From positions 31,592,096-31,656,095 of the forward strand of contig CM068543.1 in the NCBI GenBank assembly GCA_035048495.1: a stretch of 64,000 bases of DNA, read 5' to 3'. Source of the stretch: Euptelea pleiosperma. Taxonomy: Eukaryota > Streptophyta > Magnoliopsida > Ranunculales > Eupteleaceae. The notes beneath the pieces are model-generated. The model worked only from the letters and a program-made list of their open reading frames with translations. It was not told the origin of the DNA and searched no databases. Shown piece after piece: positions 49,501-57,498 of this stretch; position 1 is the first letter of the stretch, and each line of letters opens with the position of its first letter. A program made the translations under genes and the position numbers.

Positions 49501-52500
49501 GAGTCAAATCTGTTTCCCAGCTAAACGTATTTGGAGTACCCCCATTCCTTCTAAAGTTATCTTCTTCAGTTGGTGCACGATGCTCGATAAGATCCTTTCG
49601 GCAGAAAATCTTAGGAAACGCGATTTCCAGATTCCGAGCAGATGCATTCTATGCAGGGGCGACAAAGAAACCACCAACCACTTGCTTATCCATTGCCGGG
49701 TATCGAAGAGCATTTGGGATCATTTTCTCTACCTCTTCGGAATCTCCTGGGTGTTCCCCAGATCGATGTTTGACACTTTTAGTGGCTGGAGTTCCGCAGC
49801 TTTCTCTCCAAGTGGACTCAAGTTGTGGAGGATTCTTCCTTTCGCCATTTGTTGGGAACTGTGGAAGGAATGAAATCGACGCACGTTTGGGAGGCCCAAT
49901 TAGAGGTTATCTTATTGAATATCAAGGCCACTTTATACCACTGGGGATCCATTATTTCCGAGTTGCAAGGTTTCAGATTTGAGGATTATGTTTTTCGGTG
50001 GGAGCGTTTAATGATGTAGAGTTTGCTTTGTTTGCTCTTGTTTGGGGCCTTGTTGTTGCTCCCGCTTTGGTTTTCCTCGGTCTTTGTAGTTTCTCGGGGC
50101 CTTCTCAGCCCCTTTTTCTATTAATATATCTTTTACCCTTCAAAAAAAAAAAGTACAAGAAGGCAGCTGATAAACATCGATGATATAAAGAATTCTAAGA
50201 GTGGGGATGATGGATGGTTTACTTGCAAAAAGGAAATTTTTTTTTATGGGAACCTATGAGAAACTCAATAACCGGAAAGTGGAACCATTCAAGGTGTTGA
50301 AGAAGCTAGGGAGCAATGCATATCAGATTGACTTGCCAGCAAAGACAGAGACTTTTAATATTTTTAAAGTAGCTTATTTGTGCGAGTACCACGCAAATGA
50401 TGATGCATCAAACTCGAAAAGTTCTATTCAACCAGGGAAGACTGATGCAGCTGCAATACAGAAAAAACAGTCCAGCAGGACCAATTGTTTTTGAAGAGCT
50501 ATATCTTGGTGAAGAGTGGTTCGATTGAGCTGAAGCCTCAGCCATTGCAAGTCCATACATGGAGGAACAAAACCCTAAAAGCACTTCAAAAAAAGAAAGA
50601 AAGAGGAGAACTAGGAAATAAGGGACTGAAGTGTGCTCTTTTTTTGGACTGTTAAACCCATAAAACAGAGTATCTGTTACAGCACATTTAGCTTCAAATT
50701 TTAGTGGTTCTCTAAAGTTCTAAATTGATGGTTGAGATTAGCTTTAGAGGGGTTAATAGAGAATCGAAGGTTCTGATTTGCTTGGGTTTGTTTTATTTGA
50801 TTTTTAGTAACTCTTAGTTATAGTAGAACTGTAGACTTCTTATTTAGAAAGTCTGATTTTATTTCTAATTTGTATTAGTAAGTTATGTCAAAGAGTTTTG
50901 GTTGGGGTAGGTTTAGTAAGTGTCTTTTTTGTTTAGAAGGTTGCAATTTGAGAAGAGAGAACTTAATATAAAAGGAGGCTGTAAATTGTCATGTGAATAG
51001 TATTTTTTATTGGATTTTTATGTTCTAAAATTGAAGAAATTGTTCTCTTATTTTCGTATCTATCATGACTTGTTTAAGCGCTAGAATTGAGATTTCTTAT
51101 TGTATACTTCTGCCATTCTTCTTATTATTTGAATCTTCCTTTTGTTGATTTTAGTTTAGGGTTAATTTCAAAACCCTACATTACATTACTTTGACAAAAA
51201 AAGGAGGTCCTAGCTCCTGCCCTGCATTGTCTTCTAGGTGAAGAGGAAGAAAGTATAGTAGAGAGAAGAGGGTTGGGTTCTCTGTTCAAAGAGAAAGATA
51301 ACCCCTATCCCTGAATTGCTTACACACGCACACATATATATTATATTATATTATGTTATTGAGTTTTAAGTTTTAAGAAAGGTAACATAATTAATTTATT
51401 GCTAAAAGTTTAAAACTCAGTTAACTTTAGCTAATGCCTACCTGAGCCATGTTTTAGGTGCTAGGGGTCCCAACCGGGCAAAGTGGTGGCCTAGGTATGC
51501 ATAGGAAAAGCTTTGACTACAGTGGAGAATCCTAGATCCTACAGTATGGTATTTAAACATGGTGTAAGAGCTGCTAGGAATACTATGCATGGTCATGGTG
51601 CATGGTGAGTTACTGTGGGTGTGTCGGGGCCCACGATAACCCAAGTGACACTTGATCTGGTTGGTGAAGGTAGGGCCACTATATGTGGGATTGATTAAAT
51701 CGAATGGTGAGTTGGAAGGATTTGTTGACTGGTCTATTTACAGCATGCTGAAATTAAAGCTTTCATTATGGACTCGTAAAGTAAGGAATCATGCAAAAAA
51801 AACCTCATCCTCATACATAAAACAAGGATTTCGTCAAAGTCCATTCTTCCAACCGTGGTTTTTTCTCAAAGTCCTATTTTGAAGGATTATAAATAGTAAC
51901 TTTTGTAAGGGTGGGTCCTTGGGCCAGATTGGACAGAGAATTGGGAAGGAGTGGCAAGCAATTTTCATTTTGTCTTTGTGAAAGAAGTTTTGAAGTGGAA
52001 GGCTGCTCTAGGTCTGATGTGTCATTTAAATTTCAATAGGGGCTAGGAAGCTTAAACGAAGCTGGATGGGCGCTTTGGAAGTCTTGCTTTTGCAGTGGAG
52101 AGTGACTCAGATTGAAGCTTTCAAGCATGGCTCTTGGTAGGGAAGACTTCGAAGCTGAAGTGAGCCAAGAGATGGCATAGGAATTATTGCAATTGTGGGG
52201 TTCGGTCTGTCATCTAAACGGGCAATGAATATTGGAGAAATAGCCATTTCATGGCCTGGTGTATTCTTAGCATGTTTTAAAAAACAGATTGGTTAGCAAA
52301 CTGGAGAAGTAGTTGCTATGGTTCATAGTTCAAATCTAGAGATTGAGATAAGGAAGTAGTAGAGGTTGAAGATGTTATTAGTGGATCATTCTCCGTATCG
52401 GTGCTATGCTGATGCAAATAGCACCTTTTCTCTTGGGTATTTTCTGGGTTGTATGGTCCTAGCAATAGTTTACTGAGGAGAGGATTATGAGAGGAGTTTG

Positions 52501-55297
52501 ATTGCGTTCAAGGTCTTTGTAGTAGGCCATGGTGTATAGGGGTGATTTCAATGTGATTAGATTTGCTTTGGAGAAAAGGGGAGGCAGCAGAATCTCTCGT
52601 GGTATAAGAGAGGTTAGTTAGTTTGTTGACCACAACCAGTTGATGGGCATCTTGGTGGTTATCCTTTGATTATAAAGGCCATGTGGGTTTGTTTTTTCAT
52701 AAGTTGAAAGTGCTAAAAAATAAACTCAAGGTGTGAACAAATAGATGTTGGGCAGATTGATCTAAAGATGGGGGTCTGCATGAAGAGATTTCATCCATAG
52801 ATCGTAGGGAAGAAGAGGGAACTATTTCTTCCTCTGATGCTATTAGGTGGGTGGAATATCGGATGAACTCTTGAAGTTGGTGTGAATGGAAGAGATAAGT
52901 TGGAGCTAAAAATCTAGGGTGTGGTGGTTGAACACGAAATTCTTCCAAATAATTGCTAAAGCTCGTAGAAGATGCAATTATATATCTAGGATTTGGGTCA
53001 ATGCTGGTATGATTGAAGATGCTGACATTATTAGAGAGGAGGTGGTGAGATTACATTCAAATCTATATACAAGGAACTGTATTCGTGCAGACCTACTTTG
53101 GATGGATTGGAATTTGATCGTATTAGTCCTGCCTAATGCAATTGGTTTAGAAATGTTGCTCGGTGAGGAGGAGATTCTTAAGGTGCTAGGAGGTTTGTAT
53201 ATATATGCAATTGGACTTGGGGCTCTCTCTCTTTCTCCAAACAGTGTTGGGGTATTATTAGGACGATTTTATGTGAGTAGTGGATGAATTTTTTGAACGG
53301 GGTATTAGCTTGGTGCATGAACACTACTTTTATATCTCTTATTCCCAAGAAGGTGGGTGTAGTATCTCTCAAGGATTTTAGACCAGTTAGCTTTGTAAAA
53401 TGTATAAAATCATCACCAAAGCACTGGAAACGAGGATTAAAGAGGTCTTGGATGTTGTAATATTCCCTTCCCAAGGGTCTTTTGTGATAGGTAGACAATT
53501 TCTAGATGGTATTCTTATTGCAAATGAATGTATAGATGAGAGGGTCCGTATGAGAGAAACGGGTGTGCAGTGCAAAATTGATTTGGAAAAAGGTTATGAT
53601 TTCCAAGAAGATGGAAATCCATGATTTGGTTTTAAGGATCAGGGCTTTGCTTTTCTTTTGGTCTTTGCCTCAAAAGGAGTTTTGTAAATTTAGATTGAAG
53701 ATTATGTATTTTGATGCTTTGATACAATTTTATCTCTCAATTGAGTCAATCAGGTCTTTTGAGTCCTTGGGAAGAGGGCCTCTCTCGTTCCTTTTTGTAT
53801 AATGGGTTTTTCCCTTTCTTTAATATATACACATCTTACTTATCAAAAAAATAATAATAAGAATTTATTTAAAATAGGGATATAAGGGATCAATTTGAAT
53901 AAGTTTAACCACCTTGTGTTGACCTGTTTTTTGGTTTAACCGCCCAGATTGATTGAGGATATTTTCTATTTTTTGTAGAGAGCGATTTGGTTATGGGGGA
54001 AGATCTCTTGGATGATTGTTCTCTATGCTCTTTGTTGAGGTATTTGGAAATAATATTGAGAAGTGCTTTTGAAGATTACAGTAGATCTTTACTGGATGTT
54101 TTCAAAGCCTGATGGTGTTTCATGATGGAATGGGCAATCATTTTTAAAAAGTTCCAGGATATCAAGTTTGATGACTTTATTTAGCTACACGCAAAGCGGA
54201 TTAATTTCCCCCCACCAAAGATCCTCCCAAAATCTAATCCTATCCCCTGAGCAACATTATAACAAACTGAGGAAAAGAAGGATGAAGGCTATTAATGACT
54301 TTCCAAGGACTATATGGATGGTTGGGTTTGCTACCCCCCCCATTTTCATTATGCTAAATTTACTTTTAACTCATAAGCTTAAAACATTCTACGTTGGCAT
54401 TTCAAGTGAGAACATGGTCTGAATTGGCTTCACAAAAAAGTTTCATGCTGCCTGAAATTGTAGATGACACCCCTATCGAATAGTTTCCTTCATTACATTC
54501 CAACATTCTTGGAGAAAACTAGATGAGTTCCAGGATATCAAGTTTGAGTACTTTATTTAGCTACACACAAAGCAGATTAATTTCCCCACCAAAGATCCTC
54601 CCAAATTCTAATCCTATCCCGAGCAACATTATAACAAACTTGGGGAGGAAAAGAAGGATGAAGGCTATTAATGACTTTCCAAGGACTATATGGATGGTTA
54701 CTTTTAATACATAAACTTAAAACATTTTATGTTGGCATTTCAAGTTGAGAATATGGTCTGAATTGGCTTCACAAAAAATTATCATGTTGCCTGAAATTGT
54801 AGAGAACTTCATACAAATCCTTCTTCACTATATCCCAACATTCTTGGAGAAAACTAGATGAGAAGCCACTGAGACCCCAGGCCTTATCCCTATTAAGCTT
54901 AAAAATAGCATGTTCTATTTCCTCTTCCTTGAACTTTCTTTATACCTAGTCAGTGTTTTGGACTTTTTGTTCTGTTTCATCATTGAACATGCAGCCATCA
55001 TTTACATATTAATTGCATTTCGAAGATAAATTCATACTAGCCGTTTAATGATTGATATTCCCTCTTATAATCCTGATATAATTTTTATTGATTTGCATGC
55101 AGAGGTTAATATTCGATAAACCTGAAGATGGCGTGCGGAAAATAGTGCTTGCTACTAACATGGCTGAGACAAGTATTACCATCAATGATGTGGTTTTTGT
55201 TGTTGATTGTGGGAAGGCAAAAGAGACATCATATGATGCATTGAATAACACTCCTTGTTTGCTTCCTACTTGGATCTCTAAGGCTGCTGCTCGACAA
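25455..55297 (+). CDS. DExH-box ATP-dependent RNA helicase (DExH3/DExH5-like), exons 1-11, partial at 3' end
   Basis: Exons: 25455-25874, 31269-31423, 31511-31598, 31821-32066, 39785-39880, 45710-45898, 46021-46180, 46266-46396, 47651-47818, 47906-48178, 55103-55297. All junctions are GT-AG and keep one frame of 707 residues. The protein matches the plant DEAH/RHA family, whose members run to about 1,150-1,200 residues, so about 40% lies beyond the window. Motif I GETGCGKT is at 341-348, Ia TQPRRISA follows, DEIH is at 442-445, SAT at 474-476 and motif [11 protein letters not shown] at 659-668. Motif VI, the winged-helix/HA2 and OB-fold parts should lie downstream. Such enzymes use ATP to unwind or remodel RNA. 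Residues 1-76 lack Asp and Glu and are rich in Ser, Thr, Arg and Pro, which could be an organelle-targeting peptide. All visible motifs are intact, so the gene is probably functional. Five introns are swollen by transposons. Confidence 0.92.
25875..27023 (+). other. Helicase intron 1, first part
   Basis: This is AT-rich intron sequence. From about 26720 it becomes repeat-like, with a short Lys/Ser-rich frame at 26797-27132 that runs into the duplication below. No family could be assigned to that frame. Confidence 0.5.
27024..27427. repeat. Perfect tandem duplication of a 202-bp unit
   Basis: Positions 27024-27225 and 27226-27427 are identical by eye, base for base. The unit begins CTCCATAGGATGCGACCTC, resembling the antisense L1 sequence near 42988, so it is probably LINE-derived. 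Confidence 0.9.
27428..28400 (-). mobile_element. Degenerate L1-type LINE remnant in intron 1
   Basis: On the minus strand 27440-27500 reads like TTVLDKIL of an L1 zinc-binding domain. The order relative to the block at 27024 fits the L1 copy at 42988-43250. The rest is too decayed for domain calls. Confidence 0.4.
28700..29748 (-). mobile_element. Probable 3' LTR of a Ty3/Gypsy chromovirus (far end not fixed)
   Basis: On the minus strand a purine-rich AAGGAGAGT precedes TGATGCGGACATCCC at 29748, as expected for a polypurine tract next to an LTR start. The pol fragment at 29749-30507 lies upstream. The end toward 28700 is a guess. The part 28780-29120 is marked by GATCGAT-type words. There is no gene here. 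Confidence 0.4.
29749..30507 (-). pseudogene. Ty3/Gypsy chromovirus integrase and chromodomain fragment
   Basis: The frame at 30507-30073 has [16 protein letters not shown] (second integrase Asp), then after a deletion [20 protein letters not shown] and [16 protein letters not shown]. The stretch with the catalytic Glu is missing. Around 29960-29780 two frames carry ENILDDQVV and [12 protein letters not shown] with ECTW, a C-terminal chromodomain split by a frameshift. Chromodomains steer integration to marked chromatin. The copy is dead and antisense to the helicase. Confidence 0.75.
30508..31268 (+). other. End of intron 1 with a short LINE-like 3' tail
   Basis: The word GTGGGCTATATGAAAAGAG occurs at about 30458-30476 and, with two extra bases, at about 30519-30539. 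Near 30785-30815 TTATTACTTATCAAAGAAAAAG resembles the tailed 3' ends of L1 copies in this window. The remaining sequence up to the acceptor at 31268 shows no element. Confidence 0.35.
31269..31423 (+). CDS. Helicase exon 2
   Basis: It starts after TTTTTCAG and encodes [34 protein letters not shown], a region well conserved N-terminal to the helicase core in plant DExH3/DExH5. It ends in phase 2 before GTATGT. Confidence 0.9.
31511..31598 (+). CDS. Helicase exon 3
   Basis: It completes a split Ser codon and encodes [20 protein letters not shown] followed by LDDKRPQRE. The LPNYRxDLDxKRPQREV signature is typical of this plant group. Intron 2 is 87 bp and intron 3 is 222 bp; neither contains a recognisable insertion. 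Confidence 0.9.
31821..32066 (+). CDS. Helicase exon 4
   Basis: It encodes 82 residues starting [15 protein letters not shown], a Ser-rich linker ([18 protein letters not shown]) and [20 protein letters not shown], the helical run leading into the core. The donor CAG/GTTCAT opens a 7.7-kb intron. Confidence 0.9.
32454..34481 (+). mobile_element. Ty3/Gypsy solo LTR (2,028 bp) in intron 4
   Basis: It begins TGTAATCACCC and ends GGGGGCGTGACA, ends typical of Del/Tekay-type Gypsy LTRs. A 5-bp TATAT stands on both sides (32449-32453, 34482-34486), although both are in TA-rich sequence. A TATA box (CTATAAATAC) at about 32734-32743 fits the LTR promoter. No internal region is present, so it is a solo LTR left by recombination. 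Confidence 0.7.
32734..32743 (+). promoter_or_regulatory. TATA box of the Gypsy solo LTR
   Basis: CTATAAATAC is followed by an AAGGCCATGCC stretch about 280 bp into the LTR. It is in the same orientation as the helicase and could give an intronic transcript if active. Confidence 0.45.
34482..34529. repeat. Compound TA/CA microsatellite
   Basis: About 14 TA units are followed by about 10 CA units, directly after the end of the solo LTR. Confidence 0.9.
34535..35130 (-). mobile_element. L1-type LINE 3' part with zinc-binding domain (minus strand)
   Basis: On the minus strand 35110-34890 reads [28 protein letters not shown] and DHMLIHCS, the zf-RVT domain with its Cys/His pairs. The antisense tail TTTTTTTAGATAAGTAAATATG at 34537 is the poly(A)-side end. 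Confidence 0.7.
35131..35297 (+). mobile_element. Short LINE 3' end with poly(A), opposite orientation
   Basis: CTTTCAATACTAATTTACACTTAT followed by about 17 A (35281-35297) is the typical tailed end of the L1 copies here, read on the plus strand. It is wedged between two minus-strand LINE pieces. Confidence 0.5.
35298..35925 (-). mobile_element. L1-type LINE 5' part with start of endonuclease domain
   Basis: On the minus strand 35440-35300 reads [20 protein letters not shown] and VVLQETKLE, the beginning of the apurinic-type endonuclease of plant L1 ORF2. Positions 35920-35564 carry an open frame upstream of it with no clear domain. Between this and the 3' part most of ORF2 is deleted. Confidence 0.6.
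36137..36905 (-). pseudogene. Copia gag with stops (intron 4)
   Basis: One frame on the minus strand carries [20 protein letters not shown], a gag core ([19 protein letters not shown]), [14 protein letters not shown] and [12 protein letters not shown], then an RGG-rich stretch ([20 protein letters not shown]) and a zinc knuckle at about 36190-36150. The first knuckle Cys is Tyr ([15 protein letters not shown]). At least five in-frame stops occur; several fit CAG-to-TAG or CGA-to-TGA. No protease or pol follows toward 35930. Confidence 0.75.
36906..37582 (-). mobile_element. Copia leader and primer-binding site
   Basis: This is non-coding sequence between LTR and gag. TGGTATCCGAGC (37571-37582, minus strand) directly follows the LTR end and resembles the initiator-Met tRNA primer site of plant Copia elements (TGGTATCAGAGC). 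Confidence 0.65.
37583..37800 (-). mobile_element. Copia LTR (218 bp)
   Basis: It is bounded by perfect 7-bp inverted ends TGTTAGA/TCTAACA and adjoins a primer site. It contains a GGCCCA-rich part and AGAGAGA. No second copy is seen in the window, so the element is incomplete. Confidence 0.7.
37801..38442. other. Intron 4 sequence without recognised element
   Basis: Short frames occur on the minus strand at 37716-37931 and 38242-38427 without known motifs. I see nothing further here. Confidence 0.5.
38443..39115. repeat. Degenerate GGATCCGAAT-type repeat region
   Basis: Words such as GATCCGAAT, GATCCAGATCT and GGATCATGATAT recur at irregular spacing for about 500 bp and create overlapping low-complexity frames on both strands. 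The edges AGGGCACGAA (38443) and ACAGGCCCT (about 39113) are faintly inverted, so a decayed DNA transposon is possible but unproven. Confidence 0.35.
39116..39784 (+). other. End of intron 4
   Basis: AT-rich intron sequence with a T run at 39659-39675 and the acceptor TCTGTAG at 39778-39784. No element was recognised. Confidence 0.5.
39785..39880 (+). CDS. Helicase exon 5
   Basis: It encodes [20 protein letters not shown] and [12 protein letters not shown], which holds the conserved [22 protein letters not shown] stretch and its terminal Gln just before motif I. Transposon-filled introns of 7.7 and 5.8 kb isolate this 96-bp exon. Confidence 0.9.
40340..41415 (-). pseudogene. Copia gag start, leader and primer-binding site (intron 5)
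   Basis: On the minus strand 40671-40351 reads [20 protein letters not shown], then [11 protein letters not shown] and FEKWETKN, the N-terminal part of a Copia gag. The leader runs up to 41400. TGGTATCAGAGC (41401-41412, minus strand) is a perfect initiator-Met tRNA type primer site. Everything after the first 100 gag codons is missing. Confidence 0.7.
41069..41379. repeat. Copia leader segment, donor copy of a dispersed duplication
   Basis: This 311-bp segment recurs almost unchanged at 42087-42399 in the same orientation. It lies in its normal place between gag and the primer site. Confidence 0.85.
41416..41650 (-). mobile_element. Copia LTR next to the primer site, outer end uncertain
   Basis: On the minus strand it ends CAACTTCA three bases before the primer site. 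The outer edge lies near 41650, where LINE sequence begins, and cannot be fixed. No partner LTR was found. Confidence 0.5.
42054..42399. repeat. Insertion of duplicated Copia leader into LINE, flanked by a 15-bp repeat
   Basis: The 313-bp copy (42087-42399) plus 33 bp of other sequence is flanked by AGATATTTGTAACTG at 42039-42053 and 42400-42414. LINE sequence continues on both sides. Confidence 0.75.
42647..44906 (-). mobile_element. L1-type LINE (inner copy), 5'-truncated, inside another LINE
   Basis: The poly(A) tail appears as a T run at 42647-42658. A target duplication CCTATTGGAGTAGCA lies at 42630-42644 and 44907-44921. On the minus strand it carries the reverse transcriptase from about the PGPDGF region (44830), [41 protein letters not shown] and [19 protein letters not shown], and the zinc-binding domain with [13 protein letters not shown] (about 43130). 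The catalytic YADD is replaced by FVND-like sequence and several frameshifts occur, so it is inactive. Confidence 0.85.
43715..44704 (-). pseudogene. Reverse transcriptase of inner LINE
   Basis: Three pieces (44704-44495, 44514-44215, 44194-43715) cover the RT palm and thumb. [16 protein letters not shown] and YLGMPLG are intact, but the active-site Tyr-Ala-Asp-Asp is lost. The pieces are in different frames. This enzyme normally copies the LINE RNA at the target site. Confidence 0.75.
45331..45709 (+). other. End of intron 5
   Basis: Sequence after the outer LINE up to the acceptor ATTTTACAG at 45701-45709. No motif was recognised. Confidence 0.5.
45710..45898 (+). CDS. Helicase exon 6 (motifs I and Ia)
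   Basis: It encodes [19 protein letters not shown] (Walker A, ATP phosphate binding) and [20 protein letters not shown] (motif Ia, RNA contact). It ends GES before the donor GTGGGT, chosen because the next exon supplies VGYKVRLEG. Reading on would break the family alignment. This donor is weaker than the others. Confidence 0.88.
46021..46180 (+). CDS. Helicase exon 7 (motif II, DEIH)
   Basis: It encodes [28 protein letters not shown] and [17 protein letters not shown] coordinates magnesium and catalyses ATP hydrolysis. It ends in phase 1 before GTAACA. Confidence 0.92.
46266..46396 (+). CDS. Helicase exon 8 (motif III, SAT)
   Basis: It begins after TGCCAG, completes a split Asp codon and encodes [20 protein letters not shown] and [21 protein letters not shown] couples ATP hydrolysis to unwinding. 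The donor CCT/GTAAGT is strong. Confidence 0.92.
46397..47650 (+). other. Helicase intron 8, no recognised element
   Basis: This is 1,254 bp of AT-rich sequence between exons 8 and 9. I see no coding frame, LTR edge or poly(A)-tailed insertion in it. Confidence 0.6.
47651..47818 (+). CDS. Helicase exon 9
   Basis: It encodes [20 protein letters not shown], then [18 protein letters not shown], the linker between the two RecA-like lobes that is conserved in plant DExH3/DExH5. Confidence 0.9.
47906..48178 (+). CDS. Helicase exon 10 (motif IV)
   Basis: It encodes the start of the second RecA-like lobe: [31 protein letters not shown] (motif IV) and [14 protein letters not shown]. It ends CAG before GTAATC, opening the 6.9-kb intron 10. 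Confidence 0.92.
48459..48584 (+). pseudogene. Ty3/Gypsy integrase C-terminal fragment, left half
   Basis: It reads [20 protein letters not shown], then [21 protein letters not shown], matching the region after the Gypsy integrase core. A LINE insertion with an 18-bp target duplication interrupts it, and the frame continues at 50151. Confidence 0.65.
48585..50150 (+). mobile_element. L1-type LINE, 5'-truncated, inserted in a Gypsy fragment (intron 10)
   Basis: A target duplication AAGTACAAGAAGGCAGCT lies at 48567-48584 and 50151-50168, and the insert ends in an A run at 50142-50150. The frame from 48585 carries the end of RT ([40 protein letters not shown]), then [20 protein letters not shown]. 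After a frameshift near 49330 the zinc-binding domain follows ([19 protein letters not shown]). Only these ends of ORF2 were inserted, as is usual for truncated reverse transcription. Low decay suggests a fairly young copy. Confidence 0.88.
50151..50494 (+). pseudogene. Ty3/Gypsy integrase C-terminal fragment, right half
   Basis: It resumes ADKHR and, with frame changes, reads [20 protein letters not shown] and [15 protein letters not shown], the C-terminal fold of the Gypsy polyprotein that follows integrase. No chromodomain was recognised. Confidence 0.6.
50495..51899 (+). other. Probable Gypsy 3' flank or LTR remnants and undefined intron sequence
   Basis: Following the pol fragment, AT-rich sequence with AGGGTTAATTTCAAAACCCTACATTAC and a TATATTATATTATATTATG tract at about 51336-51356 resembles LTR or 3' non-coding sequence. 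No second LTR is present to prove it. Confidence 0.3.
51900..53863 (+). mobile_element. L1-type LINE with large internal deletion (intron 10)
   Basis: Endonuclease remnants ([14 protein letters not shown], about 52539-52580) are followed by the linker ([20 protein letters not shown], about 52960-53020) and the start of RT ([49 protein letters not shown]). At about 53610-53640 the sequence jumps to the 3' untranslated part, ending TTACTTATCAAAAAAATAAT at about 53838-53863. The palm, thumb and zinc-binding domain are missing. Confidence 0.7.
54148..54519 (-). repeat. Tandem duplicated LINE fragment, unit 1
   Basis: GTTCCAGGATATCAAGTTTG opens this unit, and the same words open unit 2 at about 54526. 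The two are about 90% alike by eye. Antisense reading gives fragments resembling the post-RT part of L1 ([11 protein letters not shown]). Confidence 0.7.
54520..54960 (-). repeat. Tandem duplicated LINE fragment, unit 2, with L1 RT-entry sequence
   Basis: This is the second unit, continuing on its right into antisense [20 protein letters not shown] with DKAWGLSGF (about 54800-54920), the conserved stretch leading into L1 reverse transcriptase. Unit 1 has a shorter version of this end. Confidence 0.65.
55103..55297 (+). CDS. Helicase exon 11 (motif V), last exon in window
   Basis: It encodes [40 protein letters not shown] and [16 protein letters not shown], ending just before the expected RRGRAGR motif VI. 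I searched 55298-64000 for motif VI without success, so the next exon lies beyond the edge and intron 11 is at least 8.7 kb. Confidence 0.9.
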
Positions 55298-56229
55298 GTA
55301 AGATTTATGTTTCGTTGAACATTTGATTTTTAATATATGATCTAGTAGTAACTGAAAGTCCAGAAGTTACATTCCCCCATTTGACCATCTGCTTCATTGA
55401 TGATTTTAATATTAGGAACAAAATAATTTCCGTCACTTCAAAAAAAATCACAATTTGCTCAAGTGGTGCTGGTTCAGTCATCTGCATTAGTTTGAGTTTT
55501 AAGTTAGGTGCCAGTCTTTTTAAGCCTGCTTTAACTATGGATTTTGTAGGTCCAAAAATTGTGGGTTTGTACTTATTGCCGGACCTTATAACCAAAATGG
55601 AAGTGAAATGTATCAAACTATTGAGTCCTGCTCTTTTTGTCAAGTTTCCTTTATGCGAAGTGGACACCGAAAAAACAATTGGAATTGTTAGTTTGGTACT
55701 ATGCGGCATATCTCTTGTTTTCACATTTACTATAATGTTTGATTTGTATGTTACTCTATTTGCAAGTGCAGACCATGCATACGTCATTTTGTGGTATGGA
55801 ATTATCCTAAGGAAAGGCCAATGAAATTGTGCAGAGAAATGCGGAGTTTGGCCTGTTCATTCAATACAGGTGAAATTCTGGTGTATGGTAGTCAAAGAGG
55901 GAGGCGGACAAGCAGTTATAAATGAAGCTCAAAATTTTATCTTGGAATGTTCGAGGCCTAGGCAGCAAAGAATCTAAAAACCTTTAAAAGGATTTCACTG
56001 AAAAGCGACCTTTAAAGAATCATAAAAGGATTTTACTGAAAAGTGACCTTTAAAATCCTTCTTCCAAATTCGACTGTCTTTGACCTCCATCGAGATATGA
56101 GATTCTTGAGGGCGCTTCAAGAGGGCAATACATTCCTCTATTTCTCTTTCCTTAAGGTTTTTCATAAAAGATGGGCACTAAGCTATTTCCTCATTCCTTC
56201 TTTTAAAGTGTTGGGTAACTCTTTTACAT
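55298..56229 (+). other. Start of intron 11 with a LINE endonuclease start
   Basis: At 55923-55985 the plus strand reads MKLKILSWNVRGLGSKESKN, the typical first residues of L1 ORF2. The frame is lost after a small duplication (about 55983-56055) of AAAAGGATTT..ACTGAAAAG. The long open frame 55381-55824 has no recognisable domain. Confidence 0.5.
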
Positions 56230-57063
56230 GGATCAAATTGTAAAGCCCCACACATAGATCTTTTAGTTTACCAAGCCCACACCATTCATCTCCCAAAACC
56301 TAACTTGATATCCTCTCCCCACCCCGTATGCCACACCTCTACGAAAATCAGTACGAGTCTTTCATAATCCTTTTCCACACACCCACCCAATATGAGCTTT
56401 GCACCTATTTGGTATCCCAATATAGAAGCCGAACCCCAATACTTATGAGCAATAACCTGACGCCACAACTCATTTCCACCTTACTGAAATGATGTAGCCA
56501 TTTCCCCAGTAAGGCATTATTCATTATCTTTAGGAGTCTGAAGCCAATACCCCCATACTTTGGTTTACAGACCAGTTTCCATTTAACCAAGTGGAATATC
56601 TTCTTGATACTCCTACCACTCCATAAGAAATCTCTTTGCAGCTTCTCCAGGTGCTTTGAGACTGAAACTAGCATCTTGGAAAGGGATATGTAAAAAATCA
56701 GAAGGCTGGCCAAAGTGCTCTTGCTCAAGTAATCCTTCCTTCAAAAGATTGGAAACTTTTCTTCCTAAAGGTTAACTTTCTCTTTATTCTTTTGATGACC
56801 GGGGTCCAAATGGATTTGTAGATTGAACGAATACCCAATGGGTGACCAAGGTATAACATTGGGAAGCGTCCATGTCTGTAGACTAAGCATCTAGTACACT
56901 CGTCAAAGGTTCTTTCTTAATTCTCCCCACTGCCAATCAGAACAATTTTTCTAAGATTTATTCTGAGCCCAAAAATTTCTTCAATGCACCAAAGAATAGC
57001 ACGGAGATTTGTCGCCTCTTCGTTCTTGGCGTCAATAAATACCATAGTATCATCGACATACTG

Positions 57064-57498
57064 TCACTGAAGATGTAGTATCATCAAATCGTCTCCTCCC
57101 ACCTTGAACCTAGAAATCAAGCTCATTCCTGCTTTGCGGATGAGTCTACTCAAGGACTCATCAACTAGGATGACCAATAGAGGTGATAGGGGATCCCCTT
57201 GCCCCAAACATCTAGTACTACCAAACAAACCGTTTGACAAACCATTGACAAGAATAGAAAAGGATGCCAATGAGATGCGTTTTTTAATCCACCTGAGCCG
57301 AATAGAACCAAAACTGATTCTTCTCATAATATAGTCAAGGAAGCTCCATTCTATATGATCATAAGTCTTCATTATGTCTATCTTGCACACTAACCCTTTC
57401 TTCCCTTTGCGTCTCGAGTCAGTGCATTCACTTGCAATCACGACTCCATCAAGGATTTGTCTACCCTTGATAAAGGCACCCTTATAAGCTCCAATCAA
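57064..57498 (-). pseudogene. Reverse transcriptase core of the intron 11 LINE
   Basis: An open piece of 144 codons covers the fingers-palm region of L1 RT with KIDIMKTYDHIEWSFLDY and LGQGDPLSPLL. The frame stops just before the YVDD stretch, which follows directly after a TGA (Q-stop-QYVDD). The catalytic Asp pair is therefore present but cut off. Confidence 0.75.

Noticed and set aside
55381..55824. Hydrophobic open frame of 147 codons in intron 11
   Set aside because: It shows no recognised domain and lies in an intron; the opposite strand is equally open, so chance is likely.
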